Below, in pieces: positions 16,950 to 24,704 of a stretch of DNA of 43,239 bases. The notes under the pieces are model-generated. The model did no database searches and was not told the origin of the DNA. It saw only the letters and a list, made by a program, of their open reading frames with translations. Every line of letters begins with the position of its first letter. Position 1 is the stretch's first letter. Source of the stretch: an uncultured Clostridia bacterium (GTDB taxonomy: Bacteria; Bacillota; Clostridia; Christensenellales; Borkfalkiaceae); contig CANRLK010000012.1 of assembly GCA_947631465.1 (NCBI GenBank), positions 1-43,239 on the forward strand. The letters are read 5' to 3'. The translations under genes and the position numbers were made by a program.

Positions 16950-18221
16950 TTAGAATTTGATGACCGCGTCACGCTCCGCGCCGACCGCAACATAGGAGAT
17001 CTTGCAGGCGCAGGCTTTTTCGATGAATGCGATATAGTCGAGCGCCTCTTGGGGGAGCTCTTCCTTTTTACGGCATTTGGAGATGTCGCACTTCCAGCCC
17101 TTGAAACTTTCAAAGACGGGCTTGCAGCGGTTCAAGGCATCGGGATAGGGAAAATCGCGGATGATCTTCCCGTCGAGTTCGTAAGCGGTGCAGATCTCAA
17201 TGGTGTCATAGACGGAGAGAATGTCGAGTTTGGTCAAGACGACCTCGTCCGCGCCCTGACAGCGGACGCCGTAAGCGGAGGCGACCGCATCGAACGGACC
17301 GACTCTTCTCGGTCTGCCCGTTGCCGCGCCGTATTCGCCGCCCGCCTCGCGCAAGATGTCCGCCTTTTCGCCGAAGTATTCCGCGGTGAATGGGCCTTCG
17401 CCGACGCAGGAGGAGTACGCCTTCATGATGCCGATCGTGCGGTCGAGCTTCAAGTTGGGCACGCCCGCGCCGATGGGCGCATAAGCTGCGATCGTCGAAG
17501 AACTCGACGTATAGGGATAGATGCCGAAGTCGATGTCTTTGAGCGCGCCGAGCTGCGCCTCGAACATGATCTTCTTGCCCTCTTTGTGCATGCGGTCGAG
17601 GTAGAGTCCCGTATCGCAGATATAATCTTTCCAAATTTCGCCGTATTCTTTGAGGTAGGCGATCGTCTCGTCGACGGAGATGGGCGCATGCCCGTAGCCC
17701 TTTTCGACAGTGAGGTTTTTCCACTCGACGATCTCCCTGACCCGCTCGAAGAGGCGGTCGGGATGGAGCAGCTCACCCATGCGGAAGGCTTTTTTCATAT
17801 ATTTGTCCGAGTAGACGGGCGCGATTCCCCGACGGGTAGAGCCGAATTTTTTGCCTGCGAGACGGTCCTCTTCGAGACAGTCCATGAGGACGTGATAGGG
17901 CATGGTGATGACCGCGCGGTCGCTGATTTTGAGGTTTTCGGGGGTGATCTTGACTCCCTTTTCGCGCAGGCGGGCCGCCTCTTCGGTGAGGTGCTTGATG
18001 TCGATGACCATGCCGCACCCGAGCACGTTGACGACGTTTTCGCGCAAGATGCCCGAGGGCAAAAGGTTGAGAATGAACTTTCCGCGCTCGTTGACGACGG
18101 TATGACCCGCATTGTTTCCGCCTTGGTAGCGGCAGACGACGTTTTGATCTTGCGACAAAAGATCGACCATCTTGCCCTTTCCTTCGTCGCCCCAATTGAT
18201 CCCGCAAATGGCTGTGAGCAT
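16950..18221 (-). CDS. purA: Adenylosuccinate synthetase
   Basis: 423 residues. It joins IMP and aspartate with GTP in AMP synthesis. Starts with the P-loop-like GINWGDEGKGKMVDLL and has CRYQGGNNAGHTVV (catalytic His), IGTTRRGIGP-like motif present as GSTRRGIAPVYSDK, and the C-terminal ATGRPRRVGPFDAVA. The length is normal. GGAAGGAG precedes the ATG at 18221. It is transcribed from a strong promoter at 18290-18319 and followed after 2 nt by dapF, so the two are cotranscribed. Confidence 0.97.
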   Translation of the reverse strand: MLTAICGINWGDEGKGKMVDLLSQDQNVVCRYQGGNNAGHTVVNERGKFILNLLPSGILRENVVNVLGCGMVIDIKHLTEEAARLREKGVKITPENLKISDRAVITMPYHVLMDCLEEDRLAGKKFGSTRRGIAPVYSDKYMKKAFRMGELLHPDRLFERVREIVEWKNLTVEKGYGHAPISVDETIAYLKEYGEIWKDYICDTGLYLDRMHKEGKKIMFEAQLGALKDIDFGIYPYTSSSSTIAAYAPIGAGVPNLKLDRTIGIMKAYSSCVGEGPFTAEYFGEKADILREAGGEYGAATGRPRRVGPFDAVASAYGVRCQGADEVVLTKLDILSVYDTIEICTAYELDGKIIRDFPYPDALNRCKPVFESFKGWKCDISKCRKKEELPQEALDYIAFIEKACACKISYVAVGAERDAVIKF

Positions 18222-18289
18222 AAATAAATCTCCTTCCGAGGACGCGCGTGCGAAGCCGAAAAATACGCGTCCGATACAAAATACATATC

Positions 18290-18319
18290 ATTATACTATG
18301 ACTTGAACGGAAAAGTCAA
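18290..18319 (-). promoter_or_regulatory. purA-dapF promoter
   Basis: TTGACT (18319-18314), 18-nt spacer, TATAAT (18295-18290). A leader of about 60 nt follows, containing the imperfect inverted repeat CGGACGCG...CGCGCGTCC, before the ribosome site. Confidence 0.8.
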
Positions 18320-18347
18320 GCGGTCGGGAAAAATTTTCCGAAAGAGT

Positions 18348-18376
18348 TTGACTTTTTCCTTTGATTGATGTAAAAT
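18348..18376 (+). promoter_or_regulatory. NUDIX gene promoter
   Basis: TTGACT (18348-18353), 17-nt spacer, TAAAAT (18371-18376), divergent from the purA promoter; leader of about 20 nt with AAAGGAGA. Confidence 0.75.
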
Positions 18377-18402
18377 AGGCAAAAGTGCAAAGGAGACAGA
18401 AG

Positions 18403-18897
18403 ATGTATTGCAGAGATTGCGGGGAAAAATTAACGCTCCGATTTTTGGAAAACGAAGGGCTCGTGCCCTATTGTCCGAAGTGCGAAGAGTACAAGTTCGC
18501 GCTGTTTCCCGTCGCGGTGTTGATGCTGGTCGTCAACCGCGAAGAGAATAAAATTTTGCTCGCCCGTCATCAGGGAGAAGAGACGTTCAAACTGTTCGCG
18601 GGGTATTTGAAGAAGGGCGAGAGCGCGGAAAAGACCATTCCGAGAGAGCTGAAAGAAGAGACGGGACTGTCGCCCGTGAAATGGCGGTATTACAGCTCGC
18701 GCTATCACAGCGAAAAGGACGTGTTGATGCTGCAATTTATCGTGACAGCGGAGGACGACATGGAGACCGTCTGCGGCGAAGAGATCGACGCCGTCCGCTG
18801 GTGCGGAGTGGATGAGGCAAAAGAATTGATCTTGAAGGATTCCATGGCGGAAAGTTTTCTGTCCGCCGCCTCGGAGAGTCTCGGAAAAAAGAAGTAA
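18403..18897 (+). CDS. NUDIX hydrolase with N-terminal zinc ribbon (NudC-like)
   Basis: 164 residues. Four cysteines (3, 6, 24, 27) form a zinc ribbon, followed by a Nudix domain whose box G67-x5-E73-x7-R81-E82-L83-K84-E85-E86-T87-G88 is complete. The architecture resembles the C-terminal half of NADH pyrophosphatase NudC, but the 15-residue NudC specificity motif SQPWPFPxS is not present, so the substrate (NAD-capped RNA, NADH or another nucleoside diphosphate compound) is open. ATG 18403 is chosen for its AAAGGAGA site and correct promoter spacing. Monocistronic. Confidence 0.88.
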   Translation: MYCRDCGEKLTLRFLENEGLVPYCPKCEEYKFALFPVAVLMLVVNREENKILLARHQGEETFKLFAGYLKKGESAEKTIPRELKEETGLSPVKWRYYSSRYHSEKDVLMLQFIVTAEDDMETVCGEEIDAVRWCGVDEAKELILKDSMAESFLSAASESLGKKK

Positions 18898-18969
18898 AGA
18901 AATTGTGCTTGAAGAGCAAAAATCAATGAAAATGAAAGATTTGTAAAGGTCTATTCTCGCGGTCATGGC

Positions 18970-19374
18970 ATGAAATATTTGAAACTCATACTCGCAGGGC
19001 TTTTGGTGATCATCACCGTATCCCAATACTTTATTTACGGATTCCTCGACATGATGATCGTATGGCTTGTGTACAGCCTCTGTTATTTGGCGATCGGGGT
19101 CTATCAAAAATTTCATGAGTCCTCTGTGCGATCGCAAATTTTCACCCTGCTCTATACTTTTGTTCCCCTCGCGGGACTCGTCATTTACGAGATCACAGCG
19201 GGATTTATATCCAAGATCACGCTGGTCTTTTACATTGTCTTTATGGCAACCCTCGCCGCCGCGCTCCTCTGGGAGATCGTCTCCCTATGCCTCGTCATCA
19301 AGGAAAAACGCGACGATCACCCAAAGCGCAAGTCCCCTCCGCACACCGATCATGGGATCGGAACGAACTCCTAA
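18970..19374 (+). CDS. Small four-TM membrane protein, unknown
   Basis: 134 residues: hydrophobic segments at about 4-22, 27-45, 58-75 and 84-108, then a basic hydrophilic tail (KEKRDDHPKRKSPPHTDHG). No family recognised. The ribosome site is weak (AAAGG about 20 nt upstream) and no clear promoter was found, so the start or the gene itself is less certain. It follows the NUDIX gene by 72 nt on the same strand. Confidence 0.55.
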   Translation: MKYLKLILAGLLVIITVSQYFIYGFLDMMIVWLVYSLCYLAIGVYQKFHESSVRSQIFTLLYTFVPLAGLVIYEITAGFISKITLVFYIVFMATLAAALLWEIVSLCLVIKEKRDDHPKRKSPPHTDHGIGTNS

Positions 19375-19415
19375 GCGGACTTTCAAAAAGTTTGAAATAA
19401 AAAAGGAGATCTTCC

Positions 19416-19508
19416 ATGAGAAGTTCCCCTTACTTTTTCGCCGCGACCAATGACCTCGCCGAACAAATTTACGAGCTCGCCGAAAAGCACGGAGCTTTTG
19501 GTCTTTGA
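19416..19508 (+). CDS. Possible 30-aa small protein
   Basis: ATG 19416 is preceded by an excellent ribosome site (AAAAAGGAGATC, 5-nt spacing) and opens a 30-codon frame: a short hydrophobic start, then NDLAEQIYELAEKHG, which would form an amphipathic helix, and a TGA at 19506. It lies 41 nt after the membrane-protein gene and ends 8 nt before the convergent lipoprotein gene end. It could be a real small protein or the remains of a longer gene whose 3' part was lost. Only the ribosome site and helix support it. Confidence 0.35.
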   Translation: MRSSPYFFAATNDLAEQIYELAEKHGAFGL

Positions 19509-19516
19509 GATCAAGC

Positions 19517-20359
19517 TCAACCGAGCTCGAAATCGACAAACATAATGCTCAACGTCGCATCGTGCGCAGGCATCTCAAAATGATATTCTTTTTGAAACCC
19601 GTTCTCCAACTTCACGGAATTCTTCAACCAAATTCCATCGAGAACTAATTCGATGCACGGATCAATATCTACCTTGACAGACACGTCTTGCCCGACCCAA
19701 TAGGTTCGATCGGGCGATTCAAATTGTAAATAGCGAGAGTATTCGTACCCGAGGTTCGTCTCGGTGTTCAAACGGTATTTTGCAGAATTGCGCTCCCGAA
19801 AGATCACTTCTCCCGCTTCAAATCCGTCGCTCTTTCTCAAACTCGCAACATACGGAAGGAACAAAACATCGTCGGTCACGGGCGCGCCGGACGAAATATG
19901 GTCTCTCAAAAAACAGGGATAGAGTTTCCCCTCGTGCGCCATGATGTCGGAGTATTTCATGTTGTCCGAAGAACATGCCTGCGCGCAGAAAACCATCAAA
20001 TCGTTTTCCGCAAAGAAACCCTCATTCCGATCGAGCGGAAGATCCGCCGCCGCATACGTCTCAAAGTCGCGGAAGATGACAACGCCGCTTTGCGTCTCTT
20101 GCAGGAAGTCCTCAAAAATTTCGGGGTCTTCGAACTGTTCCCAAGAAACCAACTTCGCTTCGATCCCCGAGGCAGTATACCCCTCATACGGGTCGTTTTG
20201 AGATTGGTCGTTTTGAAGTTGATCGTTTTGAGTTTGGTCATTTTGAAGTTGGTCGTTTTGAAGTTGGTCATTTTGCTGCGGCTCGTTTGCGCACGCCGTG
20301 ACAAGCAGGAACAATGCGCAGCCCAGGACTGTTGCAACCGATCGAACAATTCTTCTCAT
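19517..20359 (-). CDS. Lipoprotein with QNDQL repeats (paralogue A of a tandem pair)
   Basis: 280 residues. A signal peptide ends in the lipobox LVTAC (Cys about 23). It is followed by a low-complexity stretch of about six QNDQL-type pentapeptides (about 28-56), then a globular extracellular domain beginning YEGYTASGIEA, with FRDFETYAAADLPLDRNEGF and FLRDHISSGAP, and a beta-rich C-terminus. The mature domain is about 65 percent identical by eye to the next gene upstream, which lacks the repeat. Function unknown. Maturation would use the Lgt and LspA encoded at 3-7 kb. RBS AGAGGTG precedes the ATG. Confidence 0.8.
   Translation of the reverse strand: MRRIVRSVATVLGCALFLLVTACANEPQQNDQLQNDQLQNDQTQNDQLQNDQSQNDPYEGYTASGIEAKLVSWEQFEDPEIFEDFLQETQSGVVIFRDFETYAAADLPLDRNEGFFAENDLMVFCAQACSSDNMKYSDIMAHEGKLYPCFLRDHISSGAPVTDDVLFLPYVASLRKSDGFEAGEVIFRERNSAKYRLNTETNLGYEYSRYLQFESPDRTYWVGQDVSVKVDIDPCIELVLDGIWLKNSVKLENGFQKEYHFEMPAHDATLSIMFVDFELG
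20191..20275 (-). repeat. In-frame 15-bp minisatellite in lipoprotein A
   Basis: About five to six tandem copies of a 15-bp unit (coding strand CAAAACGACCAACTT with third-position variants) encode QNDQL/QNDQT/QNDQS. The paralogue at 20460-21215 has none, so the array arose after the duplication or was lost in the other copy. Confidence 0.85.
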
Positions 20360-20459
20360 AAAAACACCTCTTTATTTATATAACGCAGAAACCGCTCATT
20401 TTACTCACCAAAAACCATCGAGAAAAAAGATTCAAAGAAACAAGTTATTCGCGCGCAGG

Positions 20460-21215
20460 TCAGTCCCAAGAGGACGAGACATAAACGTTCAACACTGCAT
20501 CGTGCGCAGGCATTTCGAAATGGTATTCAAATTCCCAACCTCTGTCCGTCGTGATCAATTCCCACGTTAGCGGGACGCCGTCGAGAGACACTTCTACCAT
20601 CGCGTCCGTAATCGTGGCAACCTTGACGGTCACGGCTTCCCCCACCCGATAGGACTTTTTGAGCGGCTCGCGCAAAAGTCCTTCGCTCATGACCATTTTT
20701 TCGTCCTCAATGTTCAAACGGTATTTCGCCGAATTGCGCTCCCGAAAGATCACTTCGCCCGCTTCAAAGCTGTCGCTCTTTTTCAGTTCCGCAACATACG
20801 GAAGGAACAAAATATCCTCGCTCACGCCTGCGCCGGACGAGATATGGTCTCTCAAAAAACAGGGATAGAGCTTCCCCTCGTGCGTCATGATGTCGGAATA
20901 TTTCATGTTATCCGAAGATCCTGCCCGCGCGCAAAATACCATCAAATCGTTTTCCGCGAAAAACCCCTCATTCCGATCGAGCGGAAGATCCGCCGCCGCA
21001 TACGTCTCAAAGTCGCGGAAGATGACAACGCCGTTTTGCGTCTCTTGCAGAAACCCCTCGAAAATTTCGGGGTCTCCGATTTGTTCCTCGGCGACCTTGG
21101 TCGCTTCGATCCCCGAGGCGGTATAGCCCTTATACGGATCATTCGCGCACGCCGTAACGCACAAGAACAATACGCACCCCATAACTGCTACAACAGACCG
21201 AATCATTCTTTTCAT
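20460..21215 (-). CDS. Lipoprotein, paralogue B of the tandem pair
   Basis: 251 residues. Signal peptide MKRMIRSVVAVMGCVLFLCV with lipobox CVTAC, then directly the globular domain YKGYTASGIEATKV, including the shared segments RDFETYAAADLPLDRNEGFF, SSDNMKYSDIM and FLRDHISSGAG. The two copies diverge mainly in the last 80 residues, where both end in a beta region with FEYHFEMPAHDA-like sequence that may be a small surface-binding domain. ATG 21215 follows AGGAGATAT; the in-frame start at 21254 has no site. A TATAAT at 21248-21243 fits a promoter, although its -35 is weak. Function unknown. Confidence 0.8.
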   Translation of the reverse strand: MKRMIRSVVAVMGCVLFLCVTACANDPYKGYTASGIEATKVAEEQIGDPEIFEGFLQETQNGVVIFRDFETYAAADLPLDRNEGFFAENDLMVFCARAGSSDNMKYSDIMTHEGKLYPCFLRDHISSGAGVSEDILFLPYVAELKKSDSFEAGEVIFRERNSAKYRLNIEDEKMVMSEGLLREPLKKSYRVGEAVTVKVATITDAMVEVSLDGVPLTWELITTDRGWEFEYHFEMPAHDAVLNVYVSSSWD

Positions 21216-21344
21216 AAAATATCTCCTTATTTTTATAACTTCATTATAGCACAAACCCGAGCGCTTGGACTTGCCGAATACGTCAAATTTTATGCAAAAT
21301 ACGACAAATTTACCAAGAGTTTTTCAGGGAAACAACCGAAAAAG

Positions 21345-21371
21345 CAATACTATGTCAGACATAATACTATG
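21345..21371. repeat. Palindromic motif shared with 30097-30124
   Basis: AATACTATGTCAGACATAATACTATG is a near-palindromic pair of TACTATG/CATAgTA units and closely matches (reverse complement) the motif at 30097-30124. It lies in the 380-bp gap between the lipoprotein pair and rpmF, where no gene is seen. Confidence 0.6.
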
Positions 21372-21454
21372 CAAAAGGGCAAAAAACGAGATTTGGCTGC
21401 TTGTTTTTGTGCTATTTTCCCCGACTAAGCCCGATCGTGCCGCAAATATACGGG

Positions 21455-21489
21455 AAAAAACGGACGAGGAATCGACCTGTCCGCTTTTT
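21455..21489. terminator. Probable terminator in the rpmF/lipoprotein gap
   Basis: AAAAAACGGAC at 21455-21465 pairs with GTCCG(C)TTTTT at 21479-21489 with one mismatch, giving a GC core with A/T arms. It lies about 110 nt downstream of the rpmF stop, so it could end that operon. Confidence 0.5.
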
Positions 21490-21598
21490 GCTTTTCAGTT
21501 TGTTGTCTCCCCTTGCCCGCAGTTTTTTCTCTTACGCCATACCGAACGGAACGTCGGATGAAGCGCAAAGCTATCAAGCCGCGGAAGTTTTGAAGGGA

Positions 21599-21790
21599 TC
21601 AGTTCTTTGCCGCTTCTTTCTGGGCAACAACTTCTTTGCCGTCGTAAAAGCCGCAATTTCCGCAAACTCTGTGGGGAGTTTTCAGCTCGTGGCAATGAGG
21701 GCACTCGACGAGCGTCGGCGTCTTTGCCTTATAATTCGCAAAGCGTTTGTTCGTTCTGCTCTTCGATTGTTTTGTCTTGGGAACTGCCAT
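21599..21790 (-). CDS. rpmF: 50S ribosomal protein L32
   Basis: 63 residues. It begins MAVPKTKQSKSRTNKRFANY as in all bacterial L32 and has a zinc-binding set CPHCH...CGNCG (four Cys), i.e. the Zn-containing form. It lies 17 nt downstream of yceD (DUF177), the classical gene pair. GAGGTGAG precedes the ATG. Confidence 0.97.
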   Translation of the reverse strand: MAVPKTKQSKSRTNKRFANYKAKTPTLVECPHCHELKTPHRVCGNCGFYDGKEVVAQKEAAKN

Positions 21791-21807
21791 TTATCTCACC
21801 TCTTTTC

Positions 21808-22230
21808 TTAATCTTCTCTGTACGTCGGAGCTTTGCAAGTGTCGCTGCAAAGTAGCGTCATGGGCAGGGAAAACGCCAATTCATCGCGCAAAAACTCACT
21901 TAGATCGATCGTCTTTCCGCTGTACACATAATCCCCGTCCTCGCCCTTTGCGCCTTGGGGCACAAAGTACCCTTCCGCCTCATACGAGACCGACCGTTCG
22001 GTCTCCTTCAAGCACCGCGAGCAAAGCCCCTTCAATTTGTATCCGATCGTTCCGAATACCTTGACGGAATTGTCCTCCAAGATCTCGTAGGACAGCTCGG
22101 CTTTGACGGGCGAAGAGACTTCGGCATACGGGAGTTCGATGAGCTCTTTGTCGGCTTCGAACTCAAACGCAAGCGTGCCCGAATATTTTTTTTCGGCAAG
22201 GGATCTTGCGATCTCCAATTTTGCAATCAT
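21808..22230 (-). CDS. yceD: YceD/DUF177 family protein
   Basis: 140 residues. Family features: a beta-rich N-terminal half (YSGTLAFEFEADKELIE) and the Cys motif GLCSRCLKETERSV plus a second CSDTCKAP near the C-terminus, which together could bind zinc. YceD is tied to rpmF in nearly all bacteria and has been linked to 23S rRNA/ribosome assembly. The ATG at 22230 (MIAKLEIARSL) is chosen; a TTG 39 nt upstream is the first three bases of the promoter -35 and so cannot be translated from this promoter. No ribosome site is seen: the mRNA is predicted to be leaderless. Confidence 0.88.
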   Translation of the reverse strand: MIAKLEIARSLAEKKYSGTLAFEFEADKELIELPYAEVSSPVKAELSYEILEDNSVKVFGTIGYKLKGLCSRCLKETERSVSYEAEGYFVPQGAKGEDGDYVYSGKTIDLSEFLRDELAFSLPMTLLCSDTCKAPTYRED

Positions 22231-22240
22231 TGACTTAAAA

Positions 22241-22269
22241 AGTATATTATTTTTCCCTTCGTTTGTCAA
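22241..22269 (-). promoter_or_regulatory. yceD-rpmF promoter, near-leaderless
   Basis: Consensus TTGACA (22269-22264), exact 17-nt spacer, TATACT (22246-22241), then 10 nt to ATG 22230. The predicted mRNA start leaves a leader of about 4 nt. Confidence 0.8.
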
Positions 22270-22324
22270 TTCATTTTCGCGCCGAATCGCAAATTTTTTT
22301 AAGCGAAATGCGCATTTCGTCTAC

Positions 22325-23518
22325 TTACAAAAGTTCCGCGGTCTCGCGCGCGATCACGAGCTCTTCGTTCGTGGGAATGACGAGGATCTTGACGCGGGAA
22401 TCCTTTGCCGACACGTCGTGCACAGACCCGTCGTTCTTTTGCGCGTTCTTCTCTTTGTCGAGCTTTACGCCGAGCCCTTCGAGCCCTTCGACGATCTGCG
22501 CGCGCATACCTGCGTCGTTCTCGCCGACGCCCGCCGTAAAGACGATGCAGTCCGCGCCGCCGAGCGCCGCCATATACGCGCCGATATACTTCTTGCAGGA
22601 ATAGGCGAACATGTCGAGCGCAAGCCTTGCGCGGTCATTTCCCTCGCTTCTCGCCGCTTCCAGGTCGCGGAAGTCGCTCGACACACCCGAGATCCCGAGC
22701 ATGCCGCACTTCTTGTTGAGGTAGGTATTGCCCTCTTCCATGGTCATGCCCTTCTTACGGCAGAGAAACTCGCATGCGGCGTAATCGATGTCCCCGCTGC
22801 GCGTTCCCATGGGCACGCCCGCAAGCGGGGTAAAGCCCATCGACGTATCGATGCACTTCCCGCCCTTGACCGCGGAGATGGACGAGCCGTTCCCCAAGTG
22901 GCAAGTGATGATGTTGAGGCTCTCGGGCTTCTTCCCGAGGAATTTCGCCGCCTCGCCCGAAACGTATTTGTGCGACGTTCCGTGGAAGCCGTAGCGGCGG
23001 ACCTTATACTTCTTATAGTCGTCAAAGTCGATGCCGTACATATAGGCATAGTCGGGCATGGTCGCATGGAAGGACGTATCGAAAACCATCGCCATCTTTT
23101 TGTTGGGCATGACAGCGCGGCAGGCGTTGATGCCGAGGATCGCGGCGGGATTGTGCAAGGGCGCGAGCTCGGAAAGCTCTTCGAGCGCCTTCATGCCTTC
23201 GTCCGTGACGAGGGTGGTCTTGGTGAACGTCTCGCCCGAAGCGACGACGCGGTGTCCGACGGCGTCGATCTCGTCCATCGAGCCGATCACCCCCGCTTCT
23301 TTGTCGATGAGCTTGCTGAGGACGAGGGAGATCGCCTCGACATGGGTGGGAAGTTCCTCTTCAAAGACGAAGGTCTTGCCGTTCGCCTTGTGGGTGAGCT
23401 TGCCGCCCGCAATGCCGATGCGTTCACAGCCGCCCTTTGCGAGGACTTTCTCGCTCTCCATGTCGATGAGTTGATATTTGAGGGAAGAACTTCCCGCATT
23501 GATGACAAGAATTTTCAT
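22325..23518 (-). CDS. ackA: Acetate kinase
   Basis: 397 residues of the ASKHA fold. Starts MKILVINAGSSSLKYQLI (phosphate-1 loop); contains VVASGETF, TCHLGNGSSI and CIDTSMGFTPLAGVPMGTRSG, all family signatures, and a C-terminal VFTAGVGENDAGMR adenosine-binding segment. It makes ATP from acetyl phosphate, the energy-yielding step of acetate fermentation. It lies 14 nt downstream of pta in one operon. GGGAGAACGG precedes the ATG. Confidence 0.97.
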   Translation of the reverse strand: MKILVINAGSSSLKYQLIDMESEKVLAKGGCERIGIAGGKLTHKANGKTFVFEEELPTHVEAISLVLSKLIDKEAGVIGSMDEIDAVGHRVVASGETFTKTTLVTDEGMKALEELSELAPLHNPAAILGINACRAVMPNKKMAMVFDTSFHATMPDYAYMYGIDFDDYKKYKVRRYGFHGTSHKYVSGEAAKFLGKKPESLNIITCHLGNGSSISAVKGGKCIDTSMGFTPLAGVPMGTRSGDIDYAACEFLCRKKGMTMEEGNTYLNKKCGMLGISGVSSDFRDLEAARSEGNDRARLALDMFAYSCKKYIGAYMAALGGADCIVFTAGVGENDAGMRAQIVEGLEGLGVKLDKEKNAQKNDGSVHDVSAKDSRVKILVIPTNEELVIARETAELL

Positions 23519-23532
23519 GACCGTTCTCCCCC

Positions 23533-24579
23533 TTACTTTGCTTGAAGTGCGGTGACGGCGACCGCGCAGACGACGTCGCTCGCCTTGCAGCCGCGCGAAA
23601 GGTCGTTCATGGGTTTTGCGAAGCCCTGCGTGATCGGACCGATCGCTTGGAATCCGCCGAGCCGCTCTGCGACCTTGTATGCGATGTTGCCCGCTTGAAG
23701 ATCGGGGAAGATAAAGACGTTCGCATGTCCCGCGACGTCGCTTCCGGGCGCTTTTTTCTCGCCGACGGACGGCACGATCGCCGCGTCGAATTGAAGTTCG
23801 CCGTCGAGTTTGAGATCGGGCGCTTTTTCCTTGGCGATACGGACTGCCTCTTGGACTGCGGTCACGTTGTCATGCTTCGCGCTGCCCTTGGTGGAGAAGG
23901 AGAGCATGGCGACCTTGGGATCGAGCCCTGCGATCTCCTTTGCGCTCTTTGCGGTCGCGATGGCGCATTCCGCAAGTCCTTCGGGGGTGTAGGTGGGATT
24001 GAGCCCGCAGTCCGCGAAGAAGATCTTCCCGTCGGGCACATATTGATTGCCGCCCATGGGCGCGACCATGAGCATGAAGCTCGAAACGGCAGAGACGCCT
24101 GGCGCGGTCTTGATGATCTGAAGCCCGGGACGAAGGGTGTTTGCGGTCGAGTGGCATGCACCCGAGACGAGCCCGTCGACGTCGCCCGCTTTGAGCATGA
24201 GCGCGCCGAAGAAGGTCGCTTCCTTTGCCTGTTCTTTTGCCTGTTCCTCGGTCATGCCCTTTGCCTTGCGAAGTTCATAGAGAAGGTTTGCATAGCCTTC
24301 GAGCTTGTCGGAAGTGAGGGGGTCGATGATCTCGACGCCTTCGAGGTCCACTTTGGGGTTGTTCTTTTTGATCTCGTCCGCATTGCCGAGAAGGACGATG
24401 CGTGCGATCTTTTCCTGCGTGCAAATGGAAGCCGCTTCGACGACGCGGGAATCCTCGCCCTCGCAGAGGACGATCTTCTTATTGAGTGCCTGCGCGCGTT
24501 TCTTGATGTCCTCGACGATCGTGCCGCTTTCTACGATCTTTCTGCCGAGCCCTTTCAAACTGTCAACAAAACCTGCCAT
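23533..24579 (-). CDS. pta: Phosphate acetyltransferase
   Basis: 348 residues, the short bacterial Pta without an N-terminal regulatory domain. KKIVLCEGEDSRVVEAASI, SGACHSTANTLRPGLQIIKT, FFADCGLNPTYTPEGLAECA and the final GFAKPMNDLSRGCKASDVV are family motifs. It converts acetyl-CoA and phosphate to acetyl phosphate, the AckA substrate. A CGGAG site precedes the ATG at 24579. It is divergent from tmcAL across a 125-bp gap. Confidence 0.96.
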   Translation of the reverse strand: MAGFVDSLKGLGRKIVESGTIVEDIKKRAQALNKKIVLCEGEDSRVVEAASICTQEKIARIVLLGNADEIKKNNPKVDLEGVEIIDPLTSDKLEGYANLLYELRKAKGMTEEQAKEQAKEATFFGALMLKAGDVDGLVSGACHSTANTLRPGLQIIKTAPGVSAVSSFMLMVAPMGGNQYVPDGKIFFADCGLNPTYTPEGLAECAIATAKSAKEIAGLDPKVAMLSFSTKGSAKHDNVTAVQEAVRIAKEKAPDLKLDGELQFDAAIVPSVGEKKAPGSDVAGHANVFIFPDLQAGNIAYKVAERLGGFQAIGPITQGFAKPMNDLSRGCKASDVVCAVAVTALQAK

Positions 24580-24601
24580 AATAAAATCTCCGTTGAATTA
24601 C

Positions 24602-24630
24602 TTTATTTTTCTCCGAATCTCGTGTATAAT
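24602..24630 (+). promoter_or_regulatory. tmcAL promoter (weak -35)
   Basis: TATAAT at 24625-24630 with TTTATT 17 nt upstream. It leaves a leader of about 68 nt containing the inverted repeat GGTCGGTGAATGG on the opposite strand and an AGCGGAAA site before the ATG at 24705. Confidence 0.5.
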
Positions 24631-24704
24631 GGAGACGTCGGAGAACCATTCACCGACCATTATATACCATTTTGCGAAATTTGTAAAGGAACAAAGCGGA
24701 AAAA

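Noticed and set aside
16911..18227. Long plus-strand open frame (438 codons) antisense to purA
   Set aside because: It is the mirror of a high-GC core gene, with no ribosome site, and its product has no recognisable motif; purA is certain. The same reasoning excludes the long frames at 22103-23545, 31705-33276 and 33935-35569.
22231..22269. N-terminal extension of YceD from a TTG at 22269
   Set aside because: That TTG is the first half of a perfect TTGACA -35 box, so a transcript from this promoter could not contain it.
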